Of a stretch of DNA of 64,000 nt, positions 51,579 through 59,896 are shown one piece after another. The stretch covers positions 383,969-447,968 of the forward strand of contig JBCBVY010000004.1 in the NCBI GenBank assembly GCA_039817385.1. The letters run 5' to 3'. Both the position numbers and the translations under genes were made by a program. A model generated the notes under the pieces. The model was not told the DNA's origin and ran no database searches. It saw nothing but the letters and a program-made list of their open reading frames with translations. This DNA comes from JBCBCP01 sp039817385. Its GTDB lineage: Bacteria > Pseudomonadota > Alphaproteobacteria > Rhodobacterales > Rhodobacteraceae. The number at the start of each line of letters is the position of its first letter. Position 1 is the stretch's first letter.

Positions 51579-52207
51579 TGCCCTACACTTACGAAAAAGA
51601 CGGCGCGGCAATCTATGCCGAGAGCTTTGCCACGATCCGGGCCGAGGCTGACCTGGACCGCTTTTCCAAGGATGAAGAGCAGATCGCCGTGCGCATGATC
51701 CACGCCGCTGGGATGGTCGGGCTAGAGCAATACATCCGTTTCTCGGAAGGATTTGCTGTTGCCGCGCGAAGCGCGCTGGAGGCCGGTGCACCGATCTTTT
51801 GTGATGCGTATATGGTTTCCGAAGGTGTCACGCGCCCACGCTTGCCCGCAGAGAACGAGGTCATCTGCACCCTGCGCGATCCAGCTGTTCCGCAGATGGC
51901 CAAGGATATGAACAACACCCGATCGGCCGCCGCGCTCGAACTGTGGCGCCCGAAATTGGGCGGCGCGCTGGTGGCCATAGGCAACGCGCCAACCGCCCTC
52001 TTTCACTTGCTGAACATGCTCGAAGACCCGAACTGCCCGCGGCCCGCCGCCATCATCGGCTGCCCTGTCGGGTTTGTCGGAGCACGCGAAAGCAAGGAAG
52101 CGCTGTGGGCAGACCAGCCCGTTCCATGCTGCATCATCGAGGGGCGGCTCGGCGGTAGCGCCATCACGGTCGCCGCGATCAACGCGATTGCGAGCCGCTC
52201 GGAATGA
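51578..52207 (+). CDS. cobH: Precorrin-8X methylmutase CobH
   Basis: 209 aa. Moves the C11 methyl to C12 to form hydrogenobyrinic acid. Motifs: IRAEADLDRFSKDEEQIAVR (about 20-40), MIHAAGMVGL with the catalytic His (about 41-50), IFCDAYMVSEGVTR, and a C-terminal IIGCPVGFVGARESKEAL. Length is normal. It overlaps cobG (TAATG) and cobI (ATGA), so the three are co-translated. Confidence 0.95.
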   Translation: MPYTYEKDGAAIYAESFATIRAEADLDRFSKDEEQIAVRMIHAAGMVGLEQYIRFSEGFAVAARSALEAGAPIFCDAYMVSEGVTRPRLPAENEVICTLRDPAVPQMAKDMNNTRSAAALELWRPKLGGALVAIGNAPTALFHLLNMLEDPNCPRPAAIIGCPVGFVGARESKEALWADQPVPCCIIEGRLGGSAITVAAINAIASRSE

Positions 52208-52932
52208 GTCCGGGCACGGTGTACTGTTTAGGCCTAGGGCCTGGCGATCCGGACCTGATGAGCGTGCGCGCCGACCGGCTGCTGCGCACGGCCAAACACG
52301 TGGCCTTTTTCCGCAAAGCGGGGCGCAAGGGGCAGGCGCGCTCAATTGTCGAAGGCATGCTGGCCGAGGACGTTTGCGAATTCGCAATGGAATACCCGGT
52401 GACCACGGAAATTCCGGTCACTGACCCGGAGTATAACCGTCTGCTCGCTACGTTTTACGAAGACTGCGCAACCCATCTGCGCACCCTGGCGCAGAGCGGT
52501 CAGGACGTGATGGTTCTGTGCGAAGGCGATCCGTTTTTCTACGGCTCTTTCATGCATTTGCATGCGCGGCTCGCGGCGGACGTGCCCATTGAAATCGTGC
52601 CCGCCATCACGGGTATGTCGGCCGCTTGGACAGCGACCGGCACGCCGATCACCTGGGGTGACGATGTTCTGACGGTGCTGATGGGCACGCTGCCCGAAGA
52701 TGACCTGGCTGCCCGGATGGCAGGCAGTGATGCGCTGGTCGTCATGAAGATCGGGCGTAACATCGACAAGGTGCGGCGCGCCCTGAAGGCCTCCGGGAAA
52801 TTCGATGCGGCCTGGCTGGTGGAGTTCGCGTCGATGCCGGGGCAGACGGTGCAAAAGCTGTCTGAGGCTGAGGGCAAGGTCACACCCTATTTCTCGATCA
52901 TTGTAGTCCACGGGCAGGGGCGCCGTCCGTGA
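52204..52932 (+). CDS. cobI: Precorrin-2 C20-methyltransferase CobI
   Basis: 242 aa. SAM-dependent tetrapyrrole methylase that makes precorrin-3A. The family opening GLGPGDPDLMSVRADRLLR is at residues 9-27, the SAM loop region EGDPFFYGSFMHLHARL about 106-122, and the IVPAITGMSAAWTATGTPI block about 132-150. Length is normal. It overlaps cobH and cobJ by 4 bases each. Confidence 0.94.
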   Translation: MSPGTVYCLGLGPGDPDLMSVRADRLLRTAKHVAFFRKAGRKGQARSIVEGMLAEDVCEFAMEYPVTTEIPVTDPEYNRLLATFYEDCATHLRTLAQSGQDVMVLCEGDPFFYGSFMHLHARLAADVPIEIVPAITGMSAAWTATGTPITWGDDVLTVLMGTLPEDDLAARMAGSDALVVMKIGRNIDKVRRALKASGKFDAAWLVEFASMPGQTVQKLSEAEGKVTPYFSIIVVHGQGRRP

Positions 52933-53678
52933 GTGGGTGGCTCCGCATCGTCGGGCTTGGCCCCGGATCGGATGATCTTGTGACGCCAGAGGTGCAAGAG
53001 GTGCTGGTCGCGGCAACAGATGTGATCGGGTACATCCCCTACGTGGCGCGGGTGCTTGATCGGCCTGGGTTGACCAAACATGCCTCTGACAACCGGGTGG
53101 AATTGGACCGCTCGCGCCATGCACTCGAGCTGGCGGCAAGCGGCGCACAGGTCGTCGTTGTATCCTCAGGCGATCCGGGTGTTTTCGCGATGGCCTCAGC
53201 CGTTTTTGAAGCGGTTGAGGCCGGTCCCTCTGCATGGCGCGACCTCGATATCGAAGTGCTCCCGGGGATCACGGCCATGCTGGCCGCAGCGGCCCGTGCA
53301 GGCGCGCCGCTGGGTCATGATTTCTGCGCCATCAATCTCAGCGACAACCTCAAACCATGGAGCCTGATCGAGAAGCGACTGACTCTTGCCGCTGAGGCAG
53401 ATTTCGCCATGGCGTTCTACAACCCGCGATCAAAGTCGCGTCCGAAAGGCTTTGAAAAGGCGTTGGCGTTGCTGCAGCGGGTCTGCGGCGACGCACGTCC
53501 GGTGATCTTTGCCAGGGCAGTGTCGACGCCGGACGAGGCGTTGCGCGTGGTTCCCTTGCCTGATTGCACGGCGGATATGGCCGACATGCGGACGGTAGTC
53601 TTGGTCGGCTCATCACAAACGCGCGTGATAGAACGGCAAGGCAGTCCGATCGTCTATACCCCGAGAAGCGCCCCATGA
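52929..53678 (+). CDS. cobJ: Precorrin-3B C17-methyltransferase CobJ
   Basis: 249 aa. Methylates C17 and contracts the ring. VGLGPGSDDLVTPEVQEVL (about 8-26), VSSGDPGVFAMASAVFEAVE (about 78-97), and the CobJ-specific block LGHDFCAINLSDNLKPWSLI (about 131-150) are clear. AFYNPRSKSRPKGFEKAL also marks the family. The start is GTG 52929, overlapping the cobI TGA. Its 3' end overlaps the convergent cobK by 25 bases. Confidence 0.94.
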   Translation: MSGWLRIVGLGPGSDDLVTPEVQEVLVAATDVIGYIPYVARVLDRPGLTKHASDNRVELDRSRHALELAASGAQVVVVSSGDPGVFAMASAVFEAVEAGPSAWRDLDIEVLPGITAMLAAAARAGAPLGHDFCAINLSDNLKPWSLIEKRLTLAAEADFAMAFYNPRSKSRPKGFEKALALLQRVCGDARPVIFARAVSTPDEALRVVPLPDCTADMADMRTVVLVGSSQTRVIERQGSPIVYTPRSAP

Positions 53679-54436
53679 GCGTCCAGCCACGCCATCACCG
53701 CCTCAACGCTCTCTGCCTCGGTCCGCTGCGGCATCGCCGGGCGGTCGATCATGATCACCGGCAGACCCAGCGCGCGCGCCGCGTCAATCTTGGCCACTGC
53801 GCCGGTGCCGCCCGCGTTTTTGGAGACGACCAGATCGATTTTATGCGCCCTCATCAGGGCAGCATCGCTGTCTGCGGTGAATGGCCCCCGGTCTACGATC
53901 ACCTCGGCGTGCGGGAAGGGCAACGCGATGTCTGGCGGGTCAACCAGACGCAGCAGGTAAAAGTGCTGTTGGTTTGGCGCGAAGGCTGCCAAGTGCATGC
54001 GCCCGACTGCCAGCATAACGCGCCGCGCGGGTCCTTCCAGCGCGTGAACAGCGCCTTCGATATCCGGGACGTGCTGCCAGTTATCGCCCTCTTGCCCGCG
54101 CCAGGGCGGGCGAGACAGTGCCACCATCGGCACGCCCGCCGCAGCGCAAGCGGTGGCAGCGTTGTGGCTCATCTGGCTGGCAAAGGGGTGAGTGGCGTCG
54201 ATGACATGCGTTATGCTCTCAGCGTCCAGATAGTCCCTCAACCCTGGGACACCTCCAAACCCACCGACCCGCATCGGCAGGCTTTGCCGCTTAGGGCGCG
54301 CCACGCGGCCCGCGAGCGACAGCACACCGCACACGCCCAGGGCGGCCAGCCGATTGCACAGCGCCGTTGCCTCTGTCGTGCCGCCCAGGATCAAAAGGTT
54401 CGATGCGATGGCTAAGGCCCCTTGGTTGTCGATCAT
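53654..54436 (-). CDS. cobK: Precorrin-6A reductase CobK
   Basis: 260 aa. NADPH-dependent reduction of precorrin-6A to 6B. NLLILGGTTEATAL (about 13-26) is the dinucleotide-binding start, HVIDATHPFASQMSHNA (about 78-94) the family signature, and LVVSKNAGGTGAVAKIDAAR (about 208-227) the C-terminal pattern. It is the only gene on the minus strand inside the cob operon. Its 3' end overlaps cobJ by 25 bases, and its start overlaps cobL by up to 29 bases. A later start would reduce the cobL overlap, so the exact start is uncertain. Confidence 0.92.
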   Translation of the reverse strand: MIDNQGALAIASNLLILGGTTEATALCNRLAALGVCGVLSLAGRVARPKRQSLPMRVGGFGGVPGLRDYLDAESITHVIDATHPFASQMSHNAATACAAAGVPMVALSRPPWRGQEGDNWQHVPDIEGAVHALEGPARRVMLAVGRMHLAAFAPNQQHFYLLRLVDPPDIALPFPHAEVIVDRGPFTADSDAALMRAHKIDLVVSKNAGGTGAVAKIDAARALGLPVIMIDRPAMPQRTEAESVEAVMAWLDAHGALLGV

Positions 54437-55604
54437 CGGTTTTGGCGAAGATGGGATAGAAGGCCTGTCCGCCGCAAGCCGTGATGCTCTCAATAGCGCC
54501 GAGGTTGTGATGGCCCCGCCGCGGCATTTATCTCTGCTTCCTGACGGCGACTGGGACCGGGTGGAATGGCCGGTGCCATTCGTGGATGGCGTTGCTCAGC
54601 TAAAGACACTCCGCGGACGCGCTGTCGCGGTTTTGGCCTCGGGCGATCCGTTTTGGTTCGGCGCCGGCAGCGTTTTGGCGAGGGAATTTGACGAGGGCGA
54701 ATGGCAAGCCTTTCCGGCCCCATCTATCTTCTCCCACATCGCGGCTCAGCTCGGCTGGCCACTGGAGAAGGTGGCGTGCCTCGGCCTGCATGCGGCCCCT
54801 CTGTCTCGCCTGAGACCTCACCTTGCACCTGGGGCGCGGATGATCGTGACCGTCAGAGATGGCGCCGCCGTCAGCGCTCTGGCGCGTTATCTCCAAGATG
54901 CAGGCTTTGGTGGATCAAAGCTATCGGTCTGCGAGGCTGTTGGCGGGCCAAGGGAACGTGTATCGCCGATGAGCGTCGCCGAAGCCATGAAGGGTGGCTT
55001 TACGCACCCCGTTGCCATCGGCATTGGTGTTTTGGGCGATGGCGACGTCATCCCACGCGCCTCGGGGATACCAGACGCGTTTTTTGACCATGACGGCCAG
55101 ATCACCAAACGCCCCATCCGTGCGATGACCCTGTCCGCGCTGGCCCCGCGTCATGGCGAGCACCTATGGGACATCGGCGGCGGCTCTGGCTCGATTTCCA
55201 TCGAATGGCTGCTCTCGCATCCCTCCCTCAGCGCGACGGCTGTGGAGGTCGATGCCGCACGCGCGGCGCGGATCGGGCACAATGCCGCGCAGCTTGGCGC
55301 GGATCGTCTGGCCGTTGTCCACGGCGCAGCGCCAGACGCTTTGGCACATTTGCAGCCGCCGGATGCTGTCTTTGTCGGCGGCGGATTATCTGAAGAGTTG
55401 ATGGATACGCTGCTCAACCTGCCCGACGGCACGCGTCTGGTGGTCAATGCGGTTACGCTGGAAAGCGAGGCACTGGTTGTCGCGAAGCACGCGCGCAAAG
55501 GGGGCAGCTTGATGCGGATCGAGGTGTCGGAGGCCGCGCCCATCGGCGGCAAAACGGGATGGCGCGCCAATTTCCCGATTGTGCAGTGGAGCGTGACGCT
55601 ATGA
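54408..55604 (+). CDS. cobL: Precorrin-6B C5,15-methyltransferase (decarboxylating) CobL
   Basis: 398 aa, a fusion of CbiE- and CbiT-like domains. The first (about 1-195) opens SIIGFGEDGIEGLSAASRDA and has VLASGDPFWFGAGSVLAREF. The second (about 200-398) has LAPRHGEHLWDIGGGSGSIS, the SAM motif of small methyltransferases, and PDAVFVGGGLSEELMDTLL. It adds two methyl groups at C5 and C15 and removes the C12 carboxylate. AAGG lies upstream; ATG 54408 is preferred, although 54400 has a nearby out-of-frame ATG. The stop overlaps cobE (ATGA). Confidence 0.93.
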   Translation: MAKAPWLSIIGFGEDGIEGLSAASRDALNSAEVVMAPPRHLSLLPDGDWDRVEWPVPFVDGVAQLKTLRGRAVAVLASGDPFWFGAGSVLAREFDEGEWQAFPAPSIFSHIAAQLGWPLEKVACLGLHAAPLSRLRPHLAPGARMIVTVRDGAAVSALARYLQDAGFGGSKLSVCEAVGGPRERVSPMSVAEAMKGGFTHPVAIGIGVLGDGDVIPRASGIPDAFFDHDGQITKRPIRAMTLSALAPRHGEHLWDIGGGSGSISIEWLLSHPSLSATAVEVDAARAARIGHNAAQLGADRLAVVHGAAPDALAHLQPPDAVFVGGGLSEELMDTLLNLPDGTRLVVNAVTLESEALVVAKHARKGGSLMRIEVSEAAPIGGKTGWRANFPIVQWSVTL

Positions 55605-55978
55605 TCATCGCTGGATTTGGATTTCGCGCCTATGCGACGCTGGACAGCTTGCAGGACGCCCTTTTTCAGGCCGCCGCCGGGCGCAAGATCGGCGCGCTGT
55701 CCACTGCAGCGGACAAGGCGCAAAGCATGGTTTTCCAAGACCTTGCCGAGACCCTTGCCCTGCCGATTATCCCCATCGGCGCGAACGCTCTTCGAGCAAT
55801 CCAAACGCCTACGCAAAGCGCCACTTCGACGGCGGAGCGTGGCACCGGCAGCGTGGCAGAGGCCGCAGCGCTTGTTGGGGCAGGCCAAGACGCCAAACTG
55901 CTGCAAACACGCGTGATCTCCCAAGATCGCCTCGCCACCTGTGCACTCGCGCAAGCCCCTGATAAGGAGCCGACATGA
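55601..55978 (+). CDS. cobE: CobE/CbiG-C-domain protein
   Basis: 125 aa. Matches the CobE/CbiG C-terminal domain: IIAGFGFRAYATLDSLQDAL (about 2-21), ALSTAADKAQSMVFQDLA, and SVAEAAALVGAGQDAKLL. The role of CobE is not well settled; it is conserved in aerobic cob operons. ATG 55601 overlaps the cobL stop, and its own stop overlaps cobM (ATGA). One stand-alone domain without the rest of CbiG fits the aerobic route. Confidence 0.87.
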   Translation: MIIAGFGFRAYATLDSLQDALFQAAAGRKIGALSTAADKAQSMVFQDLAETLALPIIPIGANALRAIQTPTQSATSTAERGTGSVAEAAALVGAGQDAKLLQTRVISQDRLATCALAQAPDKEPT

Positions 55979-56769
55979 CCGTTCACTTCATCGGCGCTGG
56001 CCCCGGCGCGCCTGATCTGCTGACCCTGCGCGGCCGCGATATCATCGCGTCTTGCCCGGTGTGCCTCTATGCAGGCTCGCTTGTGCCCGAGGCGATCCTG
56101 TCCCACTGCCCCGAAGGCGCGCATATCGTGAACACTGCGCCGATGGACTTGGACCAGATCATGGACGAAATCAAACGCGCCTACGCCGCAGGTCACGACA
56201 TCGCCCGCCTGCATTCAGGCGACCTGTCCGTCTGGTCGGCGATGGGTGAGCAATTGCGCCGGCTGCGGGCCGAGAACATCCCAGTGTCGGTGACCCCCGG
56301 CGTGCCGTCCTTTGCCGCTGCTGCGGCGGCCCTAGGAACGGAACTCACCCTTCCAGGCCTCGCACAATCAGTCGTTCTGACCCGCACACCCGGGCGCGCC
56401 TCAACGATGCCAGCGGGTGAAACGCTCACCAATTTTGCAGCCACCGGCGCGACGCTGGCCATTCACCTGTCGGTGCAGAACCTTGCCACAGTCATTAAAG
56501 ACCTGACGCCAGCATACGGTGCCGAATGCCCAGTTGCGATTGTGTACCGCGCCAGTTGGCCGGACCAGGCGATCATCCGCGGCACGCTGGCCACCATCGA
56601 AGGGCTGCTGGGGACAGGCATCCAGCGCACGGCCCTGATCTTGGTCGGACCGGCTTTGGCGGGGGAAGGCTTTGACGAAAGCTGCCTCTACGCCCCAAGC
56701 TATGACCGGCGCTACAGACCGCAAAGCGCGGACAGCCCCTGGTCGGGCTGGACGCCGGAGGGCGAATGA
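55975..56769 (+). CDS. cobM: Precorrin-4 C11-methyltransferase CobM
   Basis: 264 aa. SAM-dependent methylase acting at C11. FIGAGPGAPDLLTLRGRDII (about 4-23), CPVCLYAGSLVPEAIL with GAHIVNTAPMDLDQIMDEI, LHSGDLSVWSAMGEQLRRL (about 81-99), and VTPGVPSFAAAAAALGTEL (about 105-123) are all standard. Length is normal. It overlaps cobE and cobB by 4 bases each. Confidence 0.95.
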   Translation: MTVHFIGAGPGAPDLLTLRGRDIIASCPVCLYAGSLVPEAILSHCPEGAHIVNTAPMDLDQIMDEIKRAYAAGHDIARLHSGDLSVWSAMGEQLRRLRAENIPVSVTPGVPSFAAAAAALGTELTLPGLAQSVVLTRTPGRASTMPAGETLTNFAATGATLAIHLSVQNLATVIKDLTPAYGAECPVAIVYRASWPDQAIIRGTLATIEGLLGTGIQRTALILVGPALAGEGFDESCLYAPSYDRRYRPQSADSPWSGWTPEGE

Positions 56770-58076
56770 TGCGCGGGCTTTTGGTATCCGCCCCGTCGTC
56801 GGGCACGGGGAAGACAACAGTGATGCTGGGCCTTCTGCGCGCGCTCGCCGATGACGGTATGGCCGTGCAGCCGTTCAAATCCGGCCCGGACTACATTGAC
56901 CCGGCATTTCACCAGGCCGCTTCTGGCCGGGCGTCGTTCAATCTGGACACCTGGGCGATGGATGACGGGCTTTTATCCGCCATCGCTTCCAAGGCAGACG
57001 GGGCGGATATCTGCGTGGCAGAAGGGTCTATGGGCTTGTTTGACGGTGTTGCGACGCGTGGACAAACCGGTTTTGGTTCCAGCGCAGAAACCGCGCAGCG
57101 GATGGGCTGGCCGGTCATTCTGGTGCTCGATGTTGGCGGGCAAGCACAAAGCGCCGCCGCTACTGCGCTCGGGTTCAAGGAATACCTGCCCGATCTGCCC
57201 TTTGCCGGCGTGATCCTGAATCGCGTCGCCTCGCCCCGCCACGAACGGCTGACGCGTCTTGGGATGGAGCGCGCAGGCCTTCCGGTCCTGGGGGTGCTCC
57301 CGCGCCGTGGGGATTTGACCCTACCGGAACGTCATCTCGGGCTAATTCAAGCAGTTGAGCATCCTGATCTGGACGCCGCCATCGCGGGCTATGCGGACTT
57401 CTTGCGTGAAAACGTGGATTTGGAGGCGATCAAAGCGGCTGCGGCTGGCGGTGCGGTTCAAAAAGGCGGCGCGCTGCCAAAGCCCCCTGCACAGCGCATC
57501 GCGTTGGCGCAAGATGCCGCATTCTCTTTCACTTATCCGCATCTTCTCGCGGGATGGCGGGCAGCCGGAGCGGAAATCTTGCCGTTCTCGCCCTTGTCTG
57601 ACGTGGCCCCAGCATCCCATGCGGACCTTGTCTGGTTGCCCGGCGGTTATCCCGAGCTTCACGCGGGCACTTTGGCCAATGCCTCACACTTCTTAAACGG
57701 TCTGCGCGAACACGCGGAGACGAGGCCCGTTCACGGTGAATGTGGGGGCTACATGGCACTTGGCACGGCGCTGATCGACAAGGACGGCACCCGGCATACA
57801 ATGGCCGGACTGCTCGGCCTTGTGACCAGCTATGAAAAGCGCAAGTTCCACCTGGGCTATCGCCGCGCCGTTCTCAAGGCAGACATGCCGGGTGCCACAG
57901 CGGGACAAGCGCTGCGGGGCCATGAGTTCCACTATTCCACCATTCTTGAAGAGCCCGACGCACCGCTCGCCGATGTCTTTGACGCCGACGGCAATCCTGT
58001 GCCCGAGACCGGCTCGCGCCGGGGGCAAGTGACAGGCACGTTCTTTCACTTCATCACCTCCGAGGCTCCGGCGTGA
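56766..58076 (+). CDS. cobB: Hydrogenobyrinic acid a,c-diamide synthase CobB
   Basis: 436 aa. Glutamine-dependent amidation of two side chains using ATP. The N-terminal P-loop domain has LVSAPSSGTGKTTVMLGLL (about 5-23) and FKSGPDYIDPAFHQAASGR (about 36-54). The C-terminal class I glutaminase-like domain has catalytic Cys in VHGECGGYMALG (about 324-335) and a C-terminal GHEFHYSTILE. Two adjacent ATG codons overlap the cobM stop. It precedes cobA with a 4-base overlap. Confidence 0.94.
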   Translation: MMRGLLVSAPSSGTGKTTVMLGLLRALADDGMAVQPFKSGPDYIDPAFHQAASGRASFNLDTWAMDDGLLSAIASKADGADICVAEGSMGLFDGVATRGQTGFGSSAETAQRMGWPVILVLDVGGQAQSAAATALGFKEYLPDLPFAGVILNRVASPRHERLTRLGMERAGLPVLGVLPRRGDLTLPERHLGLIQAVEHPDLDAAIAGYADFLRENVDLEAIKAAAAGGAVQKGGALPKPPAQRIALAQDAAFSFTYPHLLAGWRAAGAEILPFSPLSDVAPASHADLVWLPGGYPELHAGTLANASHFLNGLREHAETRPVHGECGGYMALGTALIDKDGTRHTMAGLLGLVTSYEKRKFHLGYRRAVLKADMPGATAGQALRGHEFHYSTILEEPDAPLADVFDADGNPVPETGSRRGQVTGTFFHFITSEAPA

Positions 58077-58810
58077 CCGGTTTCGTCAGCTTTGTTGGCT
58101 CTGGTCCGGGCGATCCGGACTTGCTGACGCTCAAAGCCGTCGACAGGCTGGGCAAGGCGGACGCTGTTCTGTTTGACGATCTATCTTCGGGGCCAATTCT
58201 GGAACATGCCCGCGCGGATGCGGACCTTGTGGGCGTTGGCAAACGGGCTGGACGCGCTTCACCGCGTCAGCATCATGTCAGCCGCTTGTTGGTGGACTAT
58301 GCCAAGACGGGCCAGCGGGTGGTGCGGCTAAAATCTGGCGACTCGGGTCTATTTGGCCGCCTCGAAGAGGAACTGGTCGCGCTGCGTGAGGCCGGCATTC
58401 CCTACGAGATCATCCCCGGCGTGCCGTCAGCCGTCGCAGCTGCCGCACAATGCGGTATCCCGCTGACACGCCGCCTGACCTCGCGACGGGTGCAGTTCGT
58501 GACCGGTCATGACGCCACAGGCGCGCTGCCAGAAGATTTGGACCTGGATGCCCTCGCCGACCCCACAGCCTGCACAGTTGTGTTCATGGGCAAGCGGACC
58601 TTTCCGCTGCTGCTGCGGGCGCTGACGGACAAGGGTCTGCCTGCCGACACACCCGCGATCCTGGCCGAAGCGGTGTCCACCCCAAGCCAAGTTGTGCAGC
58701 GCGCGACCGTCTCTGACCTAGCCGAAAAGCTATCGCGCGACGTCGGCGACAAACCGGCTTTGATCCTTTACGGCCCGCTCGCCGAGATTGGCGCGGGGTT
58801 CGATGACTGA
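58073..58810 (+). CDS. cobA: Uroporphyrinogen-III C-methyltransferase CobA
   Basis: 245 aa. Methylates uroporphyrinogen III at C2 and C7 to precorrin-2, the entry into the corrin branch. VGSGPGDPDLLTLKAVDRLG (about 8-27), LVGVGKRAGRASPRQHHVS (about 51-69), VVRLKSGDSGLFGRLEEEL (about 82-100) and IIPGVPSAVAAAAQCGIPLT (about 110-129) match SUMT. The usual LKGGDPF reads LKSGDSG here, with Ser and Ser at the Gly and Pro positions, a variation worth noting. The start is GTG 58073, overlapping cobB. Its stop overlaps cobF by 8 bases. Confidence 0.93.
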   Translation: MTGFVSFVGSGPGDPDLLTLKAVDRLGKADAVLFDDLSSGPILEHARADADLVGVGKRAGRASPRQHHVSRLLVDYAKTGQRVVRLKSGDSGLFGRLEEELVALREAGIPYEIIPGVPSAVAAAAQCGIPLTRRLTSRRVQFVTGHDATGALPEDLDLDALADPTACTVVFMGKRTFPLLLRALTDKGLPADTPAILAEAVSTPSQVVQRATVSDLAEKLSRDVGDKPALILYGPLAEIGAGFDD

Positions 58811-59543
58811 GCTGTGGCTCATCGGGATCGGCACGGGCAACCCCGCGCACCTGTCCCTCGAAGGGCAACGGGCGCTGCGAGAGGCCAAAACGGTTCTTCT
58901 GCCCCGCAAAGGCACCGGCAAAGAGGACCTGGCCGAGGTGCGCGAGGCGATCCTGGTGGAGGCAGAGACCAACGCGCAGATCATCTCGTTCGAGATGCCC
59001 GTTCGGGATGAGGCGCTGCCCTATTCGGAGCGTGTTGAGGCGTGGCACGACGAGATTGCGCGGCGCTGGGCCACTGCCTTGCAGGGGGCAGAGGACGGCC
59101 CGGTCGCACTGCTGGTCTGGGGAGACCCGGGCCTTTATGACAGCACGCTGCGCATCGCGGATCGGCTGGTGCCGAAGCCAAAGGTCCGCGTCATCCCAGG
59201 CATCACTGCGCTACAAGCGCTGACCGCCGCCCACGCCATCCCCTTCAACACCGTGAATGGCGCGGTGACTGTCACGACAGGCCGCCGTGTGCGTGATCAC
59301 GGTTGGCCAGATGACGCGGATACGGTTGTCGTGATGCTGGACGGGCTGTGCAGCTTTCAACACTTGGACCCAACCAGCCTGCACATCTGGTGGGGCGGCT
59401 TTCTGGGCATGGCGGAACAGGTGCTGGAAGCAGGACCTTTGGCGGATACCACCGCAAAGATCATTGAAACACGCGCCGCTGCCCGCGCCCGGCATGGGTG
59501 GATCATGGACACGTATCTGTTGCGGCGCGTGCCTGCGTCCTGA
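58803..59543 (+). CDS. cobF: Precorrin-6A synthase (deacetylating) CobF
   Basis: 246 aa. Methylates C1 and releases acetate from the contracted ring, a step specific to the aerobic route. LWLIGIGTGNPAHLSLEGQR (about 4-23), LLVWGDPGLYDSTLRIADRL (about 102-121), VIPGITALQALTAAHAIPFN (about 131-150) and LHIWWGGFLGMAEQVLEAG are as expected. ATG 58803 lies inside the cobA end. It is the last gene of the long operon; a second riboswitch begins about 50 bases later. Confidence 0.94.
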   Translation: MTELWLIGIGTGNPAHLSLEGQRALREAKTVLLPRKGTGKEDLAEVREAILVEAETNAQIISFEMPVRDEALPYSERVEAWHDEIARRWATALQGAEDGPVALLVWGDPGLYDSTLRIADRLVPKPKVRVIPGITALQALTAAHAIPFNTVNGAVTVTTGRRVRDHGWPDDADTVVVMLDGLCSFQHLDPTSLHIWWGGFLGMAEQVLEAGPLADTTAKIIETRAAARARHGWIMDTYLLRRVPAS

Positions 59544-59591
59544 ACCGCATCATCGCGCTTGACCCAATGGCGAACTTCGGACACTGCTTAT

Positions 59592-59765
59592 GCTGATGGT
59601 TCTGTCTGGCACGCCTGACAGATGAAAAGGGAATGTGGTGCGGCGCATGCCAAAGCCACAACTGCCCCCGCAACTGTGAACGGAGAGCAACGCCAAGCTC
59701 CACTGGCCCCAAGGCTGGGAAGGATGGCTGCGCAGTGACCCGGAAGTCAGGAGACCTGCCATCAC
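59592..59765 (+). ncRNA. Cobalamin riboswitch 2 (upstream of BtuCDF-like transporter)
   Basis: Core elements: AAAAGGGAATGTGGTGCGGC (about 59625), ACTGCCCCCGCAACTGTGAA (about 59660-59680), CCACTGG followed by GCTGGGAAGG (about 59713-59723), and the B12 box GAAGTCAGGAGACCTGCC (about 59743-59760). It stands between cobF and the transporter unit, so transport is controlled separately from synthesis. A short leader ORF with a perfect ribosome site follows at 59810. Edges are approximate. Confidence 0.95.
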
Positions 59766-59809
59766 ATGAGTAACCAACCCGGGGCGGGGCGTCCTGGAAG
59801 GAGGCAATG

Positions 59810-59896
59810 ATGGCACAGTGCGCATGTGCTCACAGATTTGGTCCCTTCCTGTCGCCGCATCAGTGGCGAGGGGCCGGGTATGACACCCACCGATAA
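59810..59896 (+). CDS. 28-codon leader peptide between riboswitch and transporter
   Basis: A perfect AAGGAGG (59798-59804) lies 5 bases before ATG 59810, the strongest ribosome site in this neighbourhood. The peptide is MAQCACAHRFG followed by PFLSPHQWRGAGYDTHR; it has a CAC motif and three His. It overlaps the ATPase start (59880) by 17 bases in another frame, so translation may be coupled. It is too short for a known family. It could be a regulatory leader through which the riboswitch acts, or an uncharacterised small protein. Confidence 0.5.
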   Translation: MAQCACAHRFGPFLSPHQWRGAGYDTHR

